From assembly GCA_029204225.1 (NCBI GenBank), contig CM055109.1, forward strand, positions 20,206,349-20,270,348: DNA of 64,000 bases, written 5' to 3'. The notes under the pieces were generated by a model, which saw only the letters and a program-made list of their open reading frames with translations, was not told the origin of the DNA and did no database searches. Of the stretch, positions 11,025-21,640 are shown piece by piece (the first letter of the stretch is position 1; each line of letters opens with the position of its first letter). Made by a program: the position numbers and the translations under genes. This stretch comes from Diphasiastrum complanatum. Taxonomy: Eukaryota; Streptophyta; Lycopodiopsida; Lycopodiales; Lycopodiaceae.

Positions 11025-11800
11025 GAATAGCCCAGTTGTGTGGTCTTAGAATAGGAGCATTGATCAACCTTTGCTTAAGTTCTTCGAATGCTTTCTGCAT
11101 TCGTTCATCCACAAGTATTCCACTTGTTTATTAAGTAGATGTGTCAAAGCGGCGGCAATAGAGGCATGATTTTGGATAAATCTTCGATAATAGCTGACAT
11201 GTCCTAAGAAAGTTCTTAGTTCACGTAGATTTGTTGGTATCAAGAGATTTTTTATAAGCTCGATTTTATCTTTATCAACCTCTATTCCTCTGTTTGATAT
11301 TCTGTGTCCAAGTAAAATTCCTTCTTTCATACCGAAAAAACATTTCTCTGGATGAAGGGATAAACAAGTATCTCGACACCGTTGCAATGTAAGTTTCAGT
11401 TTCTATAGATGTGTTTTTATATCACTATATACACAGAGATCATCAATGAAAATTTCAAGAAAAATTCTTAGGAAAGCAGCAAAAATTAACATCATAATTC
11501 GCTGAAAAGTCACTGGTGCCTTGCAAAGACCAAAGGGCATTTTGTTGTAGGCATAAGTGCCCCAATCCATAGTAAACGTGGTCTTTGAACGATCCTCCTT
11601 TCTCACTCCAACTTGATTATAACCAGAGAAACCGTCACAGAAATGGTAACGCTCTTGACCAGCAACCTGATCTAAGATAGAGTCAGTGAAGGGCAAAGGA
11701 TGATGATCCTTCCTTGTGACAGCATTGAGCTTTCGAAAATCCTTGCATATTCATATTTTGCTAGTCTTCTTCTTTGAAACAACAATTCCTCAGACACTGA
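11025..11800 (-). pseudogene. Ty3/gypsy reverse transcriptase fragment
   Basis: On the minus strand the order is an N-terminal remnant (11800-11700), then FCDGFSGYNQV, KTTFTMDWGTYAYNKMPFGL and the catalytic FIDDLCVYS (about 11435-11409). After a frame change come HPEKCFFGM, LGHRIS, LRTFLGHVSYYRRFI, and finally the start of the RNase H region (PILRPHNW) ending at 11025. Reverse transcriptase copies element RNA into DNA. The Asp-Asp pair is intact but frame changes break the protein. It is the same general lineage as the gypsy in the inverted repeat (KMTFTMDWNTYAYNRMPF there). Confidence 0.85.
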
Positions 11801-12680
11801 CAGCTCAGATGTATACATACAATTGATTGTGCTAGACTGTACCAAATGTAGACTTTATTCGAGTGCCGAAAAGAAAATGTTCGCGACATATGAATAAGAG
11901 GATTTTATGACAGTTCCTTAGAGCATATTTACGGACATACAACAAACGACTATAATGCGCTAGAGAGTCTGTCTGATCAAAGAGTAATTCATGTAATGCA
12001 TTAGAGATTGCTATTAGACTCAGGATCACTCACACTCAATAGTGCGGAGAACAGAGATAAGAGAGAATAAAACTCAACACTCTATTCACTTCTTCAATCT
12101 CTCACAAATACATAAACTCTTTCTCTCTCGATGATTGAGACTGAAGTGTGTGATCAATATATGTTTTATGGAGTGAACAAACACACCTCTAAAACTACAT
12201 GTGCGTCACTCCCATGAAAAGGTCTAGTTAACAATTAGGTTGAGTATATGTTCAATTATACCATAAGTGGTATATTTAACTGAGAGTTAAAATTACTCTA
12301 GTTTAACATGTAGATTCATATTTAGTCATTTCACGTAGATGACCTAGTAAAGGCTATCCAAGGCAGCGTTTAGAGGTCTTGTCCTTAAATACAAGGCAAG
12401 TCTTTAGGAGATATATTCTCAAAAAATGACTTAGGCCTCTTCCTGGTTTATATTTATCCAGCTCATATCTTCATTTTCGAGTATATCATGCCATATTTAG
12501 GTTGATATTCAATATTTAACAATTTCGTGGCATCACAAGAACTGAAGAAATGCATTTTTCCTCAGGAATATTGTGTAAGTCAAAATAACTATTCCACCGG
12601 TTGCCACTGGTTGCTTAAACTTGTTATCCGCCAAAAAAACTTATGGTCGGAAGTCTAAATGAGTACACGACGTTGCTTCA
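11801..12680. other. LTR-like AT-rich stretch, no gene
   Basis: No coding region is recognised. On the minus strand it contains a TATA-like stretch (CATAAAACATATATTG near 12150-12170) followed by CT-rich sequence, as often seen in LTR promoters. It may be LTR or leader sequence of an element truncated by the gypsy fragment, but I found no partner copy in the window. Confidence 0.3.
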
Positions 12681-12682
12681 TG

Positions 12683-12894
12683 TTAAGTTAAAAAAAACTT
12701 TATTTGTTCATCCCATTGTTTATTACTATGGTGGATGTTGAGCAGTGCCTTGCTCATAATCTCCACCATTGATGGTTGATTACTTTTAGGACTTCTCATA
12801 CTTTGAACCGCTGACAACATATCATCGCCAAACAATTGATGTTCCATATCGGCCATAACTGCCAATAAAATATCAACGTCTTGAAGACCGTCCT
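12683..12894 (-). other. Possible isolated exon, unrecognised
   Basis: A minus-strand open stretch preceded by an acceptor-like TTCAATTTTCAG encodes about 70 residues with protein-like composition (DGLQDVDILLAVMADMEHQL and SMVEIMSKALLNIHHSNKQW). I do not recognise a family. It could be an exon of a decayed gene or of a transposable element. Confidence 0.25.
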
Positions 12895-12907
12895 GAAAAT
12901 TGAACAA

Positions 12908-14323
12908 ACAAAATGGTTACATTACCACAAAATGTATACTAGCAACGATTTTCTCATGTCTCAAAAATTTCAAACCAAAATGTTTTTTATTTTCTTGAAT
13001 TTAAGAAGTAACAAAACATAATTCTTTATTAGTTTTTTTTTTCCATGTTTTTCTTTCACATACCCAAAGTCGTAAACAAGGACAAGATACTAGGCCAACT
13101 ATACTTTGGACCATGTCAAAGTCTTAATACATTAAAAAGAAAACATATGTGGAAAATGCAGGTGAGAGAGTGGGAGCGTACGCTGGCGGGGACGAGGTCA
13201 AAAAGAGAGTATAGGGGGCATGAGAAGATGGGAAAGGGTTAAAGGGGACGTAGGCAGTTTAGGTTTAAAAAAAAAATTAAAGTTTTATATAGGGTTAGGG
13301 TTAAGAAAATTGGGCAATGTATTTCTTTGTTTTTTTTCCCTTTTTTTTCTTCTAACCTAATTGGATAAAATTCCAACACCTCTCCTTAATGATTGAATAC
13401 ACAAGAGGAGAGGATCCTGGCAACTGGGTTAAGGCATCCACATCGAGGTCACAAATGTCCTTTGGCAATAATTTATTGTATAAAGTCATAAATGGCAAGT
13501 TTCAAGTTTTGCTACACTATTTCATAATATATACTTTGAATGAAAACAATTCTTTAGGTTTTTGTAAATAGATTTTGTAGTGGTCTTTACTTTGCATAGA
13601 ACACATATGAGTGTATAATGTCACACTAATCCATAATGTGGGAGGTAAGGCCTTCTTCCATTGTAAGGGACCTTTGTAGGGCATGTCGTCCTTGGCAACA
13701 CATATATAATGCTAGGTACTGTGAGTATATGTGTTGTGGTGAAGAATAATAAATCTTTATTGGAATTTAGACTCTTATATCCAATTGGATTATTATTATT
13801 ATTATTATTGTTGTTGTTGTGGTAAGGATTGTGCCGGCTACATTACTAAAAATATGGGCCTAAAGAGGGCCTTTGTAAAAGATGCCTTTTTATTTTTTTC
13901 TCATTTGTGTTGCCATGTGGACCAATAAAAATACTAATATCAGGCTTCTACGTAACGTAACTTTTGATTCCACATTAAAAATGGCATAACTTTTAGTGGT
14001 AAGTTCGATTTCAACAGAGTTTGATGCGATAGAAAGTGCTCGTCCAAGCTCTTTCCAATGATATCATAGATGACATACTTCTGAGGTACGGCTAAAAAGT
14101 TATGGCAAGTCAAAGGTACTAGTTTAAAATAGTGTTATAATATTTTAATAATATAAAAAAAAACCTTTGAAAGATTTCTTAAAAGGCCCCCTAATGATTA
14201 CACAAGATTTTCAAAAAATTAACAAGTAGATTATTCTGCCGACTCCTCACTCTTTGCATATATTTGTCCATGCAGATGCTAAATTTGTCACAATGCTCTA
14301 GGCTACAAGAGTTTTTGGTCATA
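12908..14323. other. AT-rich intergenic sequence, no gene seen
   Basis: Only short shadow frames occur. A short ATT/GTT trinucleotide microsatellite is at 13790-13821. Two telomere-repeat-like GGGTTAGGGTTAAG bases are at about 13293-13306. The stretch ends where the inverted repeat starts. Confidence 0.5.
13790..13821. repeat. (ATT)n/(GTT)n microsatellite
   Basis: A short ATT run passes directly into a TTG run, about 32 bp in all. Confidence 0.9.
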
Positions 14324-14439
14324 TGTTTTAAAAAAATTTGGGCCAGCTCAGACGTCCCCATGGATACGAAACATCTACTTTTTCCCTCCATCCGTCTGAA
14401 ACATTTGTCTCCATGGAAACTTCAAAACCTTGTTCTGGT

Positions 14440-14515
14440 GAGTAGTGGCTTTGGAGGGCCCTTATGCTCATTGACAAAGTGGTTTTGGAGGGCCCTTATA
14501 CTCATTGACAACCTG
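14440..14515 (+). repeat. Short tandem duplication present only in the left arm
   Basis: The unit GGAGGGCCCTTATRCTCATT occurs twice (about 14453 and 14489, period ~36 bp) in the left arm but once in the right arm (about 40620-40645). Confidence 0.8.
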
Positions 14516-14699
14516 TGAAAGCACTCTTGATTGGAATAGCAACTCGGGTGCAGTCCCTATTCATGTTCCATGGGAACAGTGTCAAGTAGCTACCAAATTG
14601 GCATAATGGACAATCTAGACTCTATTGAGAGGCATAATGAACAATCTAGACTCTATGGACAACCTATTAATAGATATACTCTTTGTAATAATTATTGAT

Positions 14700-14979
14700 C
14701 AAAAGCAAAAACAGAGCCAAAGTATCGTCATCTCTCTCTCATCGATCCCATAGAAATGTTTGCCTCTCAACCTCATCGACTTGTGCAGCTTTGATCATGC
14801 TTGTAGCTTCACTGTAAGCGTCAGATCAAGCCCACGTTCTAGCTGCTGGAGCTTCACAGATCACCCCGTGCAAGTTAGCTCCTCATCTCTTTGGAGAGCT
14901 TCACCAATAAGTGCTCTCGTATTCCTTTGCGATAATTTCTTAGTGGTACTTGAAGAATAGAAAAGAAATCAATCTGACA
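14700..14979 (+). promoter_or_regulatory. Probable promoter/5' leader of the left secreted-protein gene
   Basis: This upstream segment is nearly identical in both arms (mirror 40149-40430). It contains ATCTCTCTCTCATCGATCCC at about 14730 and a leader open in another frame. No clear TATA box is seen; the AT-rich TAATAGATATACTC at about 14668 is a weak candidate. A 33-bp tandem duplication (GGCATAATG...CAATCTAGACTC) lies just upstream at about 14600-14665 in both arms. Confidence 0.35.
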
Positions 14980-15429
14980 ATGGGTTTGCAGGCAAAGAAA
15001 AGTGGAGTACTCTCATCGGTCATGCTGTTGACAGCAGCTGTGGTTTTCTACGTCGGGGTCAACGCATCGATCGTCGTCCATTACAATAAGGATGCCATTA
15101 TATCTTGTACATATACAACCGCTTTTGAGTTAGGCGCTGGATACGCAATCTTCATTGGTTGGGTCGGGGACACATATCAACAACCTACAGGGCCTACAGC
15201 TTGCGGTCTCTTGAAGGAGGCCAGGCAAAATAAATGTTGTAACATTTTTTTTTTTGATGATTGGACATGCTACCCAACTCAGGACTTCATGAATGGCTCC
15301 TCTCATTGGCAGGCACGCTTTTGGTCATGTGACAAGTGTGAGGGCGACGATCCGAGTTCTGTGATAAATGATAGTTTCCCAGACAGAAAACGCACCTGTA
15401 CTGAGTCTTCTGATCAAATCTCTACGTAA
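14980..15429 (+). CDS. Small secreted eight-cysteine protein, left copy
   Basis: The first ATG of the open frame is at 14980 (upstream frame begins only at a TTG), giving 149 residues. Residues ~8-29 are hydrophobic (VLSSVMLLTAAVVFYVGVNA), a signal peptide probably cleaved after Ala29. The mature part has eight cysteines (residues 43, 75, 86, 87, 97, 117, 120, 140), enough for four disulfides, one NGS glycosylation site, and a hydrophilic Ser/Asp-rich tail. It is likely secreted to the cell wall or apoplast. I do not recognise the family; defence or antimicrobial-type proteins and signalling peptides share this layout, but no function is claimed. A run of 11 T's (about 15245-15255) is in frame. 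The mirrored copy encodes the identical protein. A pyrimidine-rich leader-like segment precedes it and a microsatellite block follows. Confidence 0.75.
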   Translation: MGLQAKKSGVLSSVMLLTAAVVFYVGVNASIVVHYNKDAIISCTYTTAFELGAGYAIFIGWVGDTYQQPTGPTACGLLKEARQNKCCNIFFFDDWTCYPTQDFMNGSSHWQARFWSCDKCEGDDPSSVINDSFPDRKRTCTESSDQIST

Positions 15430-15524
15430 GGTAGATGATGTTCATGCGTCAAGACTCAAGAGGAGGCCGCGCTCATTGGTTTCACCAACGAAGAGCTCAC
15501 ACAATCGCACATGCACTTCAATAG

Positions 15525-15691
15525 TGTGAGTGAGTGAGTGTGTGTGTGTGTGTGTGTATGCGAGTTTGAGACTTTTTAGTACCTAGTGAGTGAGTGTGTG
15601 TGTGTGACATGTGTGAAAGAGAGAGAGATAATGACTCGTACCTAGTGTGAGTGTGAGCGTGTGTGAGTGTGAATGACAAGTACCTAGTGTG

Positions 15692-15770
<79 letters not shown>

Positions 15771-15850
15771 GAAAGAGACTATACTAGAGACTCTTTAGTA
15801 GCTAGCTAGCTAGCGAGTGAGTGAGCGTGTGTGTGCGGTGCGCGCGTGCG
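15525..15850. repeat. Complex (GT)n/(GA)n/(GAGT)n microsatellite block, left arm
   Basis: A block of GTGTGT, GAGTGAGT and GAGAGA tracts punctuated by three copies of the word TACCTAGTG lies 95 bp after the secreted-protein gene. Length and composition differ from the mirrored block at 39180-39610, as expected of fast-evolving microsatellites. Confidence 0.9.
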
Positions 15851-16199
15851 CTTGTTGGCTATTATCTTCTTGGTTGATCATGGTTGCTTGATAAGCAGGA
15901 ATTTTGGAATTATGATCTTCACACCCAATGATCATAAAGGCATAATGACCTTGTGAAGTTGCTTACATTTACTTTAATCTTATTGTTATTTAATCAACAC
16001 TTGAAATGTACTCAATAAATGGTCAAGAGGTCTCAAGTGCCCAATAAGTGTGAATATGGCTGATTTCTATGTGGCTATATTGGAAAGAGGCATAACCTTT
16101 TTCCCTCTTTTTCTTCTCTCACATGATACTCTCTCATAGTACTGTTCTCTCTCTCTCTCTCCCTCTCATGTGGAATGTTTATGCTATGTGCTATGATCT

Positions 16200-16545
16200 C
16201 TTTCTTGAGCACCAAAATTTTTACGAGCACACAATTGTTATCATTGTTGATGCTAAGCCGGTCATACAGCCATGCCATAGAATGCATCCAAAGCATGTCA
16301 AAAGAGTTCATGAGGAAATTGAAAAGCTAGTCAAATTTGATTTATCTATGCAATTGACCACACAACCTTTAGCTAAGTTCTATCGTTATTGTGCCCAAAA
16401 TTATTGGTAATGTACGAGTATATATTGATTACAAAAAACTAAATTCATGCACTATCAAGTATCATTTTTCTTAACCACTTAGATAACAAATTCTCGATGA
16501 TGTCATTGGTCATGAATTGCACTCCTTTGTTTTATTTGGTAGCTA
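16200..16545 (+). pseudogene. Gypsy reverse transcriptase N-terminal scrap, left arm
   Basis: The stretch encodes DAKPVIQPCHRMHPKHVKRV (about 16241-16300), the typical lead-in to a Ty3/gypsy reverse transcriptase. After frame changes come degenerate ID-Y-KKLN-like and FPLPF-like words up to about 16540. No catalytic motif remains. It is also present in the right arm. Confidence 0.6.
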
Positions 16546-16649
16546 ACAACTTCTTGGACTTTTCTAAGCCACTTATTATTAGTATTATTATTAATGGTCT
16601 TCTTTTACCGAGTTGCTTTACAGCAAAGGTAGTCTTGTTAGAAATGAAG

Positions 16650-17210
16650 TCAGCTTAGGGGCATTTCGCACTACACTCCCGACTGGTCCAAAATTTAAAA
16701 TGGAGCTCTCCCATTGGTCAAGGGAGAAAAATTGGGCCTTCCACTCTTTCACACTAACAAGGACCTGCCACTATGGCAGATGACATGGCAAGGACCCACT
16801 GCCACGTAGGGGCAACTCAAAGCCATTTTTTGGGCCAGCCAATGTCCCTTGGGGCTCCACTTTATTTCAGCACCCTGATGGGTGCTGGCACGCGTCAGGG
16901 TGCTGAGTGCTGCCACCCTGCACCTCCCTGCCTCATCCCTATGGGCTCCCTCATCCCTCATGCATCGCTCCATGTCCATGGCATCCCTCATGCCCTACCC
17001 TCACGCACCCTCTCCGTTCCTGGCAGCCATCGCCCTGCCCTCACGCACCCCTCACACACCCTCTCCAGTTCCTGGCAGCCATCGCGTGACCCCCTGGTGG
17101 TCATCATTATCCTTCAGTAGCCCTGAAGCTCGTCCTACAGTCCCAAATCCTTGTAGGCTGCAGCCCACTCCTGCACAGCCAAAAAATGTTGCATCCTAAA
17201 CCTCACCAAA
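16650..17210. other. GC-rich block with ~50-bp imperfect repeats, left arm
   Basis: A C-rich segment stands out from AT-rich surroundings. It includes a repeated unit of the type CCCTCACGCACCC...TCCTGGCAGCCATCGC at about 16997 and 17040. Three overlapping open frames span it, none with protein-family features, and all are probably chance consequences of high GC. Mirrored at 37849-38400. Confidence 0.6.
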
Positions 17211-18610
17211 TTCCTTTTTGTATTGATTCCTTTCATTAGCTTAATTTTTCATTTTGGATAAATTGTTTCAAAAAGTAAATATTTGTTGCTACAATACTAG
17301 ATTTTAAAACAACAACTTTGGGCTTTTTCCAATAGAAAAGTTTAATTTTTCTCTCGTGTTAAAGCATGTGTCATGTGAAAAATGTATTCGTCCTTCTTTA
17401 AGAGAATTTTCATATAGTTACCCACATTACTCGCAACAACGTGAAATTTATTTTTGCCTTGCCTAATTGATAAGGTCAACAAATGAATGCATGTGCCTTC
17501 CACACCTCGATTTCAACTTTATGCATTTTATACATGATCTATTGATGTGACTTCTTTATTGAACCCACCCAATCATGTACATCTATAGAGAATTGCGGGA
17601 ATCTATATGTGATGAAATATTTGTTGTTCATACTGTGATTCGTGTGTGTTAGCTTTGAAACCAATATTGTCATTATCATGAAAACAAATTGTTTGTATTT
17701 ACTAGATGATGGCAAACAATAACTAATGTGAAGCTTTTTTACCTCAATTTTTTTTATTCAATTTTTATTTTAGACTTCTAACACATTTAGCTAATATGAT
17801 GCACAATCCAAAATATAATTTATTATCACAAATGACGGCACTCAGTTGTATTATACAAATTAATATGTCCACGTTCAATATTAGGGGTGCCGGAGACAAG
17901 TCTCATGAAAAGCACATAACCAGAACAAGGAATTTTCTAAGCTACTAATATGCTAGAATTTCATAAAAATAAAAGTGTCGATCAATCTCGATTTTAATCA
18001 AATCATTTATCAACTTTTTAGCTTAGGAATATATATTCAGTAATAGAATTCGAATATGATTAATATTTATATGAATGAGGCTTCTAGTATAAAGTTTATC
18101 ATAATTATTAATAGGTTTAGAAAAGGGGAATATACGAATAGTAAAAATTGAAATCCATTGAAACAATATCCATCGATTATTTTTTGGAGATCATGTTTTC
18201 TTATTTTAGAATATCAGTATGTTAAATCGTGTTAAATGTTAAACAATACTAATAATACTACATTGTTGTGAAGATTATAATCAATTGCAAATATCTTTTA
18301 CCTATTCTTAAGAAAAAATCATTAATCATATTCAACGTGCACGTATTTTCAACAATCCATTGAAATGAGGACTTCCAATTTTTCCAAAAATAAATAGTTT
18401 ATCAAGTTTTTTTATTTGAATTCCGAATATACCATGAGGTATGTCTTATCACTGAACGTTGAGACAAAATTTGTTGCTTCTCTACATAATTTGGAAGGAA
18501 CGTGTACTATTGTCAAAGTGTCGGACACATAATGTATTCATAAATAGTACAAATTTTCATACCTAACAATTAGCAAGAATAGATCAATTCAATCCACTTG
18601 AATGTAGAAC
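17211..18610. other. AT-rich non-coding stretch, left arm
   Basis: No gene is seen. The stretch is mirrored at 36490-37848. It differs by an ~75-bp segment (about 18330-18410, beginning after GTGCACGTATTTTC) present here and missing from the right arm near 36707. Confidence 0.6.
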
Positions 18611-18619
18611 TAAAAAATA

Positions 18620-19480
18620 TTATATCACAACTCTAATGACATCAATAAGAATGTGCAGATGTTTTGCAAAAGCAATAGTCACACAATATCTTTTGACATC
18701 ACAGTATCTTTTGACATCAATTCCTAGTATATCTACGTCTATCAAGCTGCATTTCTCTTGGATGTCTTCTTTGTTGAAATTAGACCATCCACTTAAATCA
18801 TCGAGTATAATTGACAAAAAACCTGCCACAACACGCAATAACCAGTTTAGCAATTGTTTTTTTTAGGGTGTTCCAATTATATAGGAAGAAAAATAACAAA
18901 ACTCAACGTACCAGGCTCAAGCTCTTTTCTAAGAAGATTTATCGTGTTCTGTCTAGCAATGCATGCACGTGGTTCCCTCCAAGTCTCCAGCTGGCCATCC
19001 GACTGAGAATGTGATGTCTTCCTTCTCTTCCGTCTGAGTATTACTTCCACTAAGGGTTTGGCCCTTTGCAAACTATTACCAAATCCATCATTTACTACTT
19101 GGAGTGGCTCCAAGCAAGATGCCTCCTCAACATCTTTAGAACTAAGTACACCACTTCCCAGTTGGGTATTTTTTTACGCATCGAATGCTTCAACCAACAT
19201 CTTCTAACGTGCCAAAGACATAAGAAAATGTGGCATCGAAATACGCGTCCACAAAACAAGTATTGTATTTCAAAAAATGAGGACCTATAATAAACCAAAT
19301 AAAAGTAGATATAATAAAAAAAATGCATTTTGCACAAGATACCTAATTGAGTGCATCTATTTCACAATCGACATCATCCACCATGAATCCATTTACTTGC
19401 CAATTGGGCTTCAATATGCACATCTTATCTTCAATTTTTGTAACCAAGGAACAATGTCGTCAGTCTTTGAACTGTCCAAA
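18620..19480 (-). pseudogene. MULE-type transposase remnant with introns, left arm
   Basis: On the minus strand an exon with KPNWQVNGFMVDDVDCEVDA (about 19420-19360) is followed by an intron, an exon with LCLWHVRRCWLKH (about 19227-19189), NQ-rich linker, and an exon ending LRKELEPG before a GTACGT donor (about 18913). A further exon (FLSIILDDLSGWSNFN) follows at about 18827. The FMVDD and LCLWHVRRxW words are typical of Mutator-like transposases and their domesticated relatives; recognition is from memory. A stop and frame changes occur. Transcription would run outward, away from the adjacent copia LTR that interrupts its 5' side at 19481. Confidence 0.6.
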
Positions 19481-20176
19481 TGGTGAACTCCTGCAACTTT
19501 GCTGCGACGCGAAACAAAACGAAGTTCGAATGGTGAACAATTCATGAAAGTCAACGGACCTCAAAAACCCTAAGACACAAAGCGAAGTGAAACTCGAAGG
19601 TCGAATGATTCGAAAAAGTCAAACATGCCTCCAGGACCAGAAAGACAAGACACGACACAAAACGAAAAGAAACGAAAGAAAATCTTTCGCGCTGCCAGCT
19701 ACCAGCTCAACGGGCGTAGAGTTTTAAACTTCACACCCAGCTAAACGACTAATAATAATGGAGAGTAACTGATTAGTTGGTTAGCGTTAACTACTCTTTT
19801 AATTCTATGTTTAGCTATCTTGTAAACTCCACACATTGGAGATATAAGCTGTTTTTCTGGATCAAAATATGCACAGAGAATGTGCATGACTAGAACAGAA
19901 AAGAAAAAGAATAGAAACAAAATAGCTGTGCATGAAAGTCTGCCAACGAGCAGAACACAGTGAAAGAGCAAAGCGTCAGGCCTCCAACGAGCGAGACACT
20001 GACCATCTCGCTCTAAAAACTAAACTGATAATATAGTTGCTCTATCTTGTGCATCTCCTTGTGTTCCGCTGTCTTGATTGCTAAAATAAAATATGTTCTA
20101 TGATTTGTAGTCGGGTGTCTAGGTTCCTGTAACCTTCCGCACAAGAAAAATCAAAGACACAAATATGTTTGCGACA
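19481..20176 (+). repeat. Copia 5' LTR (~696 bp), left arm
   Basis: The right end is fixed by the PBS (LTR ends TTTGCGACA at 20176). The left end is placed at TGGTGAACTCC where the MULE remnant stops. The right-arm counterpart is 697 bp. The 5' part is rich in CGAA words (19500-19690). Confidence 0.6.
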
Positions 20177-20188
20177 TGGTATCAGAGC
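20177..20188 (+). other. Copia primer binding site, left arm
   Basis: TGGTATCAGAGC, a perfect tRNA-Met-type site, follows the LTR directly. The right-arm counterpart has one substitution. Confidence 0.9.
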
Positions 20189-20240
20189 ATACAGGTTATC
20201 ACTACTGATATCTGAACATTGATTTTCTAGACAACACAAT

Positions 20241-21012
20241 ATGGCTACAATGATCCAGACAAGAGTAGCAATTAGTCTTGATGGCACAAACTACAAGATA
20301 TGGAAATTCAAAATCAAAACACTTTTGGAAGGTCGAAGGCATCTTGTCGGTGACCAAACTCTCAAAGGTGCAGCCTCCAGAGGGAGACCCGAGGAGAGCT
20401 GACTGGATCAGAAAGGATGAGCATGCAATGGCAATCATCGTTTCGTCCATCAACGAAGATCTACTCATGCAAATTGAAGACTGCGAAAGCAACCATGCAG
20501 CATGGGAAAGATTAAAACAAAAGTATGAAGTGAGGACTGCAGCTTCAGTGATGCATCTTCACAATCAGCTACAATCCATATGATGGGATGGCAACTAGTT
20601 AGACTAGCACGTTGAGAAGATCAGAACAATCTTCGCTTAACTCTCTGCATCAGGACATGAGCACCAGGTCCCAGCACCACAACAACTAATGTACTTCATG
20701 AAGTCTCTATCTACGTCCTATCAATCGTTGAGAATGCTCATACTGAGTCTACCAAATATGACATTCGAAAAAGCAATCAGTCTTGTCGTTGATGAGAGAC
20801 TAATGAGGGACGAAGGAGAAGGAAGCAGTGATCCAGAGAAGGCCCTCTTCACGAAAGGAAGGAAGAAAAACAAGAACAAACCCAGATTCGACAAGACGAA
20901 GTCCTTGAATCAACAATCTTCTTCTTGTCTTCAGTGTCACAAACCAGGCCATACAGCCAACAAATGCTGGTACAGGCTCAATTGCCAAGTCAATTCTGGG
21001 CTGAGGCAATAG
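20241..21012 (+). pseudogene. Copia gag with frameshift, left arm
   Basis: Starts ATG at 20241 with LDGTNYKIWKFKIKTLL, the UBN2-type gag start. A frameshift at about 20328 leads into the frame reading VQPPEGDPRRADWIRKDEHA and LKQKYEVRTAASVMHLHNQL, then a stop at about 20581. After further frame damage come KSLSTSYQSLRML and a CCHC zinc knuckle CLQCHKPGHTANKCW (about 20926-20970). The right-arm copy keeps the first half open. Confidence 0.85.
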
Positions 21013-21640
21013 CTGCAGCTGTACACCTGAAGAACAGATCAACAACGATAGCATTGGACGAGATGTGGACAGGTCGACAACATTATACGAGATGTGGACA
21101 GGTAAAAAGCCTGATCCATCATATGTACGTGTGTTTGGATGTGCAACATACAAGAGCATTCCAAAAAAAAAGGAGAAGCAAGTTTGATGATAAATCAGAG
21201 CAAACGATCATGGTCGGGTAATCAAATGGATCACAAGTGTACAAGCTCTACAACCCAACCACGAAAAAGGTTGTTTCGAGTAGAGATGTGAAGTTCGATG
21301 AGTCCACATTCCCCGGACTAAAAGATGAAAGAGGCCATGAGATCTTCACACTACTGCCAATTCAAGAGAGAGAACAAGGACAGATGTTGAGCCATAGACT
21401 CCAGAGCAGCAGGAAGCGGAAGCTCAATCCCACGAACAAGAAACGTTTGAGCAGCGACAAAATGAACCCAGAAGGTCAACAAGACAAAGACGACCTCCAA
21501 GCCGTTACGCTGACAATCTTTAGTGGAGTGAGTATTGCAGTTTCACTGGAGAGCCAACAACATATCAAGAAGCTATCCAGAGTCCAGAGGGAGAATTTTG
21601 GAAGCAGGCAATGTCAGAGGAGATCGAGTCGATGAGGCAA
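20990..21640 (+). pseudogene. Copia integrase tail fused to zinc knuckle, left arm
   Basis: Immediately after the zinc knuckle the sequence switches to integrase-tail words (LPSQFWAEAIAAAVHLKNRS), then YVRVFGC-like sequence in a changed frame and VYKLYNPTTKKVVSSRDVKF at about 21237. The missing stretch corresponds to protease and the catalytic integrase core. Stops and frame changes are present. Confidence 0.75.

Noticed and set aside
13293-13306. Possible telomere relic
   Set aside because: Only two GGGTTA words, too short to be meaningful.
14760-14960. 66-residue frame before the secreted gene, identical in both arms
   Set aside because: It starts at a non-ATG codon and overlaps the likely leader. 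Identity is expected from the overall conservation of this part of the arms.
14950-14979. Ten-residue N-terminal extension of the secreted protein
   Set aside because: The frame upstream of the ATG at 14980 starts only at TTG. The ATG gives a conventional signal peptide.
16773-17199. Three overlapping open frames in the GC-rich block (and mirror 37809-38350)
   Set aside because: All three frames are open together because of composition, and none shows codon bias or a known motif.
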